Below, one piece after another: positions 5,731 to 7,280 of a DNA stretch of 7,280 nucleotides; positions within the stretch are counted from its first letter, which is position 1, and every line of letters begins with the position of its first letter. Under the pieces are notes generated by a model, which had not been told where the DNA came from, searched no databases, and worked only from the letters and a program-made list of their open reading frames with translations. The translations under genes and the position numbers were made by a program. Source of the DNA: an uncultured Collinsella sp. (GTDB lineage: Bacteria > Actinomycetota > Coriobacteriia > Coriobacteriales > Coriobacteriaceae); the NCBI GenBank assembly GCA_900545875.1, contig URAQ01000076.1, positions 1 through 7,280 of the forward strand. Direction: 5' to 3'.

Positions 5731-6807
5731 ATGAACGGCAGTGTGTTAATGGCTGTCGAGAGGACGGATAACTTGGTTCGACGTGGTTCGCATCCGCGAC
5801 TTTCGGTGATCCTGATTGTTGAGGGTTCGCCCAGCTATGCGATGCGCGCCCTCGAGAGTGTCCAGAACCAAGACCTCTACGATTTGCAAATTGTCGTCGT
5901 TTGCCGCGGCGTGGTAGCTGGTGTGCGCCATTCGCTCGAAGTTGCTGCCGGCAGAGACATTCATATTGATTTGATTGATGTTGAGGACCCAGCGCCTGAC
6001 GCCTGCCTGCGTGCCGGCTTTGCGGCTTCGCGCGGCTCCCAGATCATTGCGATGAATGCCAGTGAGTGGTTTGCGCCGCAGTCCCTTTCGCAGATGGTCG
6101 AAAGCTCCTGCGACGCTTCGGCTGACATCGTGTTTCCCTCTGTTTCGCTCGATCGCTACGATGTTCACCGCGAGCGTCATTCCCGAGTTTTGGACGCGAC
6201 ATTCGTTTCTGAAGATGAGGACCAGGCGGCTTGCCTGACCCTATTGGTCTCCTGTGGTTTAATCCGACAAACCTCTGGCGTGCTGTACGATCGCGCCCTC
6301 TTTGAGGCATGCCTTGCGCATGGCGATGCATTTCGCACGGTGTCTTTTTTGACGTTCGCACTTTCGCAGGCAAAGCGCGTTTCGGGATATGGCCGTGCCC
6401 GTTTTCACGCAGTGGCGCCGTCGATTACGGAGACGTTTGACCCCACGATGTTTGCCAGGCTTTCTGATGATATCGGGGCGCTCGACAGGCTTATCGACTC
6501 GCTCGCCGTCGCGGGCGGTAGCGATCAGTTGAAACTGGTCTGCCAGCGGTATTACTATGCCGGTCTGGTCGCCTGCATCGAAAATTTGTGTCTGAGCCCC
6601 CATGGGGTGTCTTCAATAGAGCGTTCGGCTCGTTTGCATGATATGCTCGAAGCACAGCGTACCCGTCAGATGGTTGCGGCCCTTAAGGGCAATCATCGTG
6701 GCCTAGGGCTGCTCTATGGTTCGATAGCCAGCGCCAAGCCCACGCGGTGTGCGTTGTATACGCATCTGGCGGCCTTTTTCAACCGTTCGGGCGCCAAGAC
6801 TGTCTAG
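5731..6807 (+). CDS. Glycosyltransferase family 2-like (GT-A fold) protein, degenerate motifs
   Basis: I do not recognise this 358-residue protein by name. Its N-terminus resembles the GT-A fold of family 2 glycosyltransferases: LSVILIVEGSPSYAMRALES (24-43), then VQNQDLYDLQIVVV (44-57), match the usual opening strand, helix and 'SxxNQ...eIIVV' pattern. RGSQIIAMNASEWFAPQSL (101-119) sits where active enzymes have the D-x-D region followed by W-x-x-P. Both acidic signatures are altered: the DDGS after the second strand is CRGV, and the DxD position reads NASE. The remainder (about 120-358) is not recognisable, with no signal peptide or clear membrane span. The ATG at 5731 was chosen for GGGGTG (5721-5726) four bases upstream. 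Codon use looks less biased than in the ribosomal genes. It may be a divergent or inactive transferase; the function and sugar are unknown. Confidence 0.6.
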   Translation: MNGSVLMAVERTDNLVRRGSHPRLSVILIVEGSPSYAMRALESVQNQDLYDLQIVVVCRGVVAGVRHSLEVAAGRDIHIDLIDVEDPAPDACLRAGFAASRGSQIIAMNASEWFAPQSLSQMVESSCDASADIVFPSVSLDRYDVHRERHSRVLDATFVSEDEDQAACLTLLVSCGLIRQTSGVLYDRALFEACLAHGDAFRTVSFLTFALSQAKRVSGYGRARFHAVAPSITETFDPTMFARLSDDIGALDRLIDSLAVAGGSDQLKLVCQRYYYAGLVACIENLCLSPHGVSSIERSARLHDMLEAQRTRQMVAALKGNHRGLGLLYGSIASAKPTRCALYTHLAAFFNRSGAKTV

Positions 6808-6816
6808 TAGCGTGAT

Positions 6817-6849
6817 TTTCGAAATAAATTGCATGGAATTGTTTCGAAA
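6817..6849. repeat. Paired TTTCGAAA dyad upstream of argR
   Basis: The eight-base palindrome TTTCGAAA occurs at 6817-6824 and 6842-6849, 25 bases apart. Inside them AATT occurs at 6827-6830 and 6837-6840, so the whole 33-base block is one large interrupted dyad (8 + 4 pairs, small bulge, six-base centre). As RNA it would form a hairpin just after the glycosyltransferase-like gene; as DNA it could be a double operator ahead of the argR promoter. No T-run follows, so a classical terminator is unlikely. Confidence 0.5.
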
Positions 6850-6889
6850 TGCGTTCTTATTCACTAAAACCTTCAAATAGCGCTAAACT
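6848..6889 (+). promoter_or_regulatory. Candidate argR promoter with possible ARG box
   Basis: TTCACT (6860-6865, four of six -35 bases) and TAAACT (6884-6889, four of six -10 bases) are separated by 18 bases, with an expected start near 6896, about 45 bases before the argR ATG. An 18-base segment at 6848-6865 fits the ARG box pattern (TGAAT, four bases, ATTCA) with one perfect half-site ATTCA (6859-6863) and a poor other half (TGCGT); it overlaps the -35. A second lone ATTCA lies at 6890-6894. ArgR commonly regulates its own gene, so the fit is plausible, but the sequence match is only partial. Confidence 0.4.
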
Positions 6890-6892
6890 ATT

Positions 6893-6909
6893 CAATCACT
6901 AAGTGATTG
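6893..6909. promoter_or_regulatory. Perfect 17-base palindrome at the argR start site
   Basis: CAATCACT (6893-6900), a central A (6901) and AGTGATTG (6902-6909) form a perfect 8+1+8 palindrome. It covers the predicted transcription start of argR, where a bound dimeric repressor would block RNA polymerase. It does not match the ARG box well, so the binding protein is uncertain. As RNA it would make a hairpin at the very 5' end of the message only if the central loop could open, which costs stem pairs. Confidence 0.5.
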
Positions 6910-6910
6910 T

Positions 6911-6933
6911 CTCCACCATCTTTTGGAGTGAGG
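6911..6933 (+). promoter_or_regulatory. argR ribosome binding site, partly sequestered in a hairpin
   Basis: The purine-rich GGAGTGAGG (6925-6933) ends six bases before the ATG and is the ribosome binding site. CTCCA (6911-6915) can pair with TGGAG (6924-6928) around an eight-base loop, covering the upstream half of that site. The stem is short, so any effect on translation would be modest. Confidence 0.4.
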
Positions 6934-6939
6934 TTTTGT

Positions 6940-7280
6940 ATGGCCAAAAAACGCAATGGGCGCCAGGATGCCATTAGAGATATTGTTCGCAATAAGGACG
7001 TACGCACGCAGCGCGTTTTGGTAGACGAGCTTCGCGCCATGGGTTTCGATTGCACGCAGGCGACCGTTTCGCGCGATATCGCGGACATGGGACTGCGTAA
7101 GCTCCCCGAGGGCATCTATGTCCTTGCCGAGGACCTGCATCTGCAGCGCATGGTGTCCGAGTTGGTTACCGGCGTACTGCGCACCGATAATCTGGTTATG
7201 ATCAAGGCACAGCCCGGTACGGCTTCTGGTATTGCCGCAGCTGTCGATGCTGCGGAGCTGCCCGACGTGCTCGGCTCGCT
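6940..7280 (+). CDS. argR: Arginine repressor ArgR, N-terminal part (3' end outside window)
   Basis: ArgR is a hexameric, arginine-sensing DNA-binding regulator of arginine biosynthesis and catabolism genes. The open frame runs 113 codons to the window edge. The N-terminal winged helix domain (about 5-65) includes RQDAIRDIVRNKDVRTQRVL (8-27) and the recognition helix TQATVSRDIADMGLRKLPEG (39-58); Ser44-Arg45 correspond to the conserved DNA-contacting pair of the family. The C-terminal oligomerisation domain begins with DNLVMIKAQPGTASGIAAAV (83-102), the family-typical 'N-VIK-PG-A' stretch. The arginine-binding GDD-T segment should follow just beyond the edge. The ATG has a good ribosome binding site. 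Its arginine genes are not in view; what follows could be an arg cluster or recN, but this cannot be seen. Confidence 0.95.
   Translation, partial: MAKKRNGRQDAIRDIVRNKDVRTQRVLVDELRAMGFDCTQATVSRDIADMGLRKLPEGIYVLAEDLHLQRMVSELVTGVLRTDNLVMIKAQPGTASGIAAAVDAAELPDVLGS

Noticed and set aside
6808..6862. The TTTCGAAA dyad as an intrinsic terminator
   Set aside because: The stem is AT-rich and is not followed by a T-run, so it is listed as a repeat or possible operator instead.

Overview
The window is a contiguous piece of a bacterial housekeeping locus. It holds the end of the spc operon and the alpha-operon ribosomal/RNA polymerase block, followed by a tRNA-modification gene, an unplaced glycosyltransferase-like gene and the start of an arginine repressor gene. 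All genes lie on the + strand. Protein sequences, gene order (adk-map-infA-rpmJ-rpsM-rpsK-rpsD-rpoA-rplQ-truA), fairly high G+C and Shine-Dalgarno-led starts suggest an actinobacterium of the class Coriobacteriia, perhaps Collinsella-like. That placement comes from general resemblance and was not tested by a search.

Layout. Bases 1-426 hold the C-terminal part of adenylate kinase, which overlaps map by four bases (ATGA). A spacer of about 100 bases after map carries a small hairpin, an 11-base-period direct repeat and a likely promoter for infA. A 150-base structured stretch separates infA from rpmJ (37 codons). The tightly spaced rpmJ-rpsM-rpsK-rpsD-rpoA-rplQ run then ends at a strong intrinsic terminator. 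A good promoter lies between the rplQ stop and that terminator, so truA can probably be started independently.

After truA comes a 358-residue protein with a GT-A (family 2-like) glycosyltransferase N-terminus that lacks the expected acidic motifs. An AT-rich, dyad-rich regulatory stretch follows, and then argR, which runs off the right edge.

Functionally the window is translation and transcription machinery: initiation factor, five ribosomal proteins, RNA polymerase alpha, N-terminal Met removal and tRNA pseudouridylation. Nucleotide balancing (adk) and arginine control (argR) flank it. I see no mobile element, CRISPR array, tRNA or rRNA gene and no obvious new multi-gene system. The points most worth a second look are the overlapping promoter/terminator before truA, the degenerate glycosyltransferase-like protein, the dyads in front of argR, and the structured infA-rpmJ leader.
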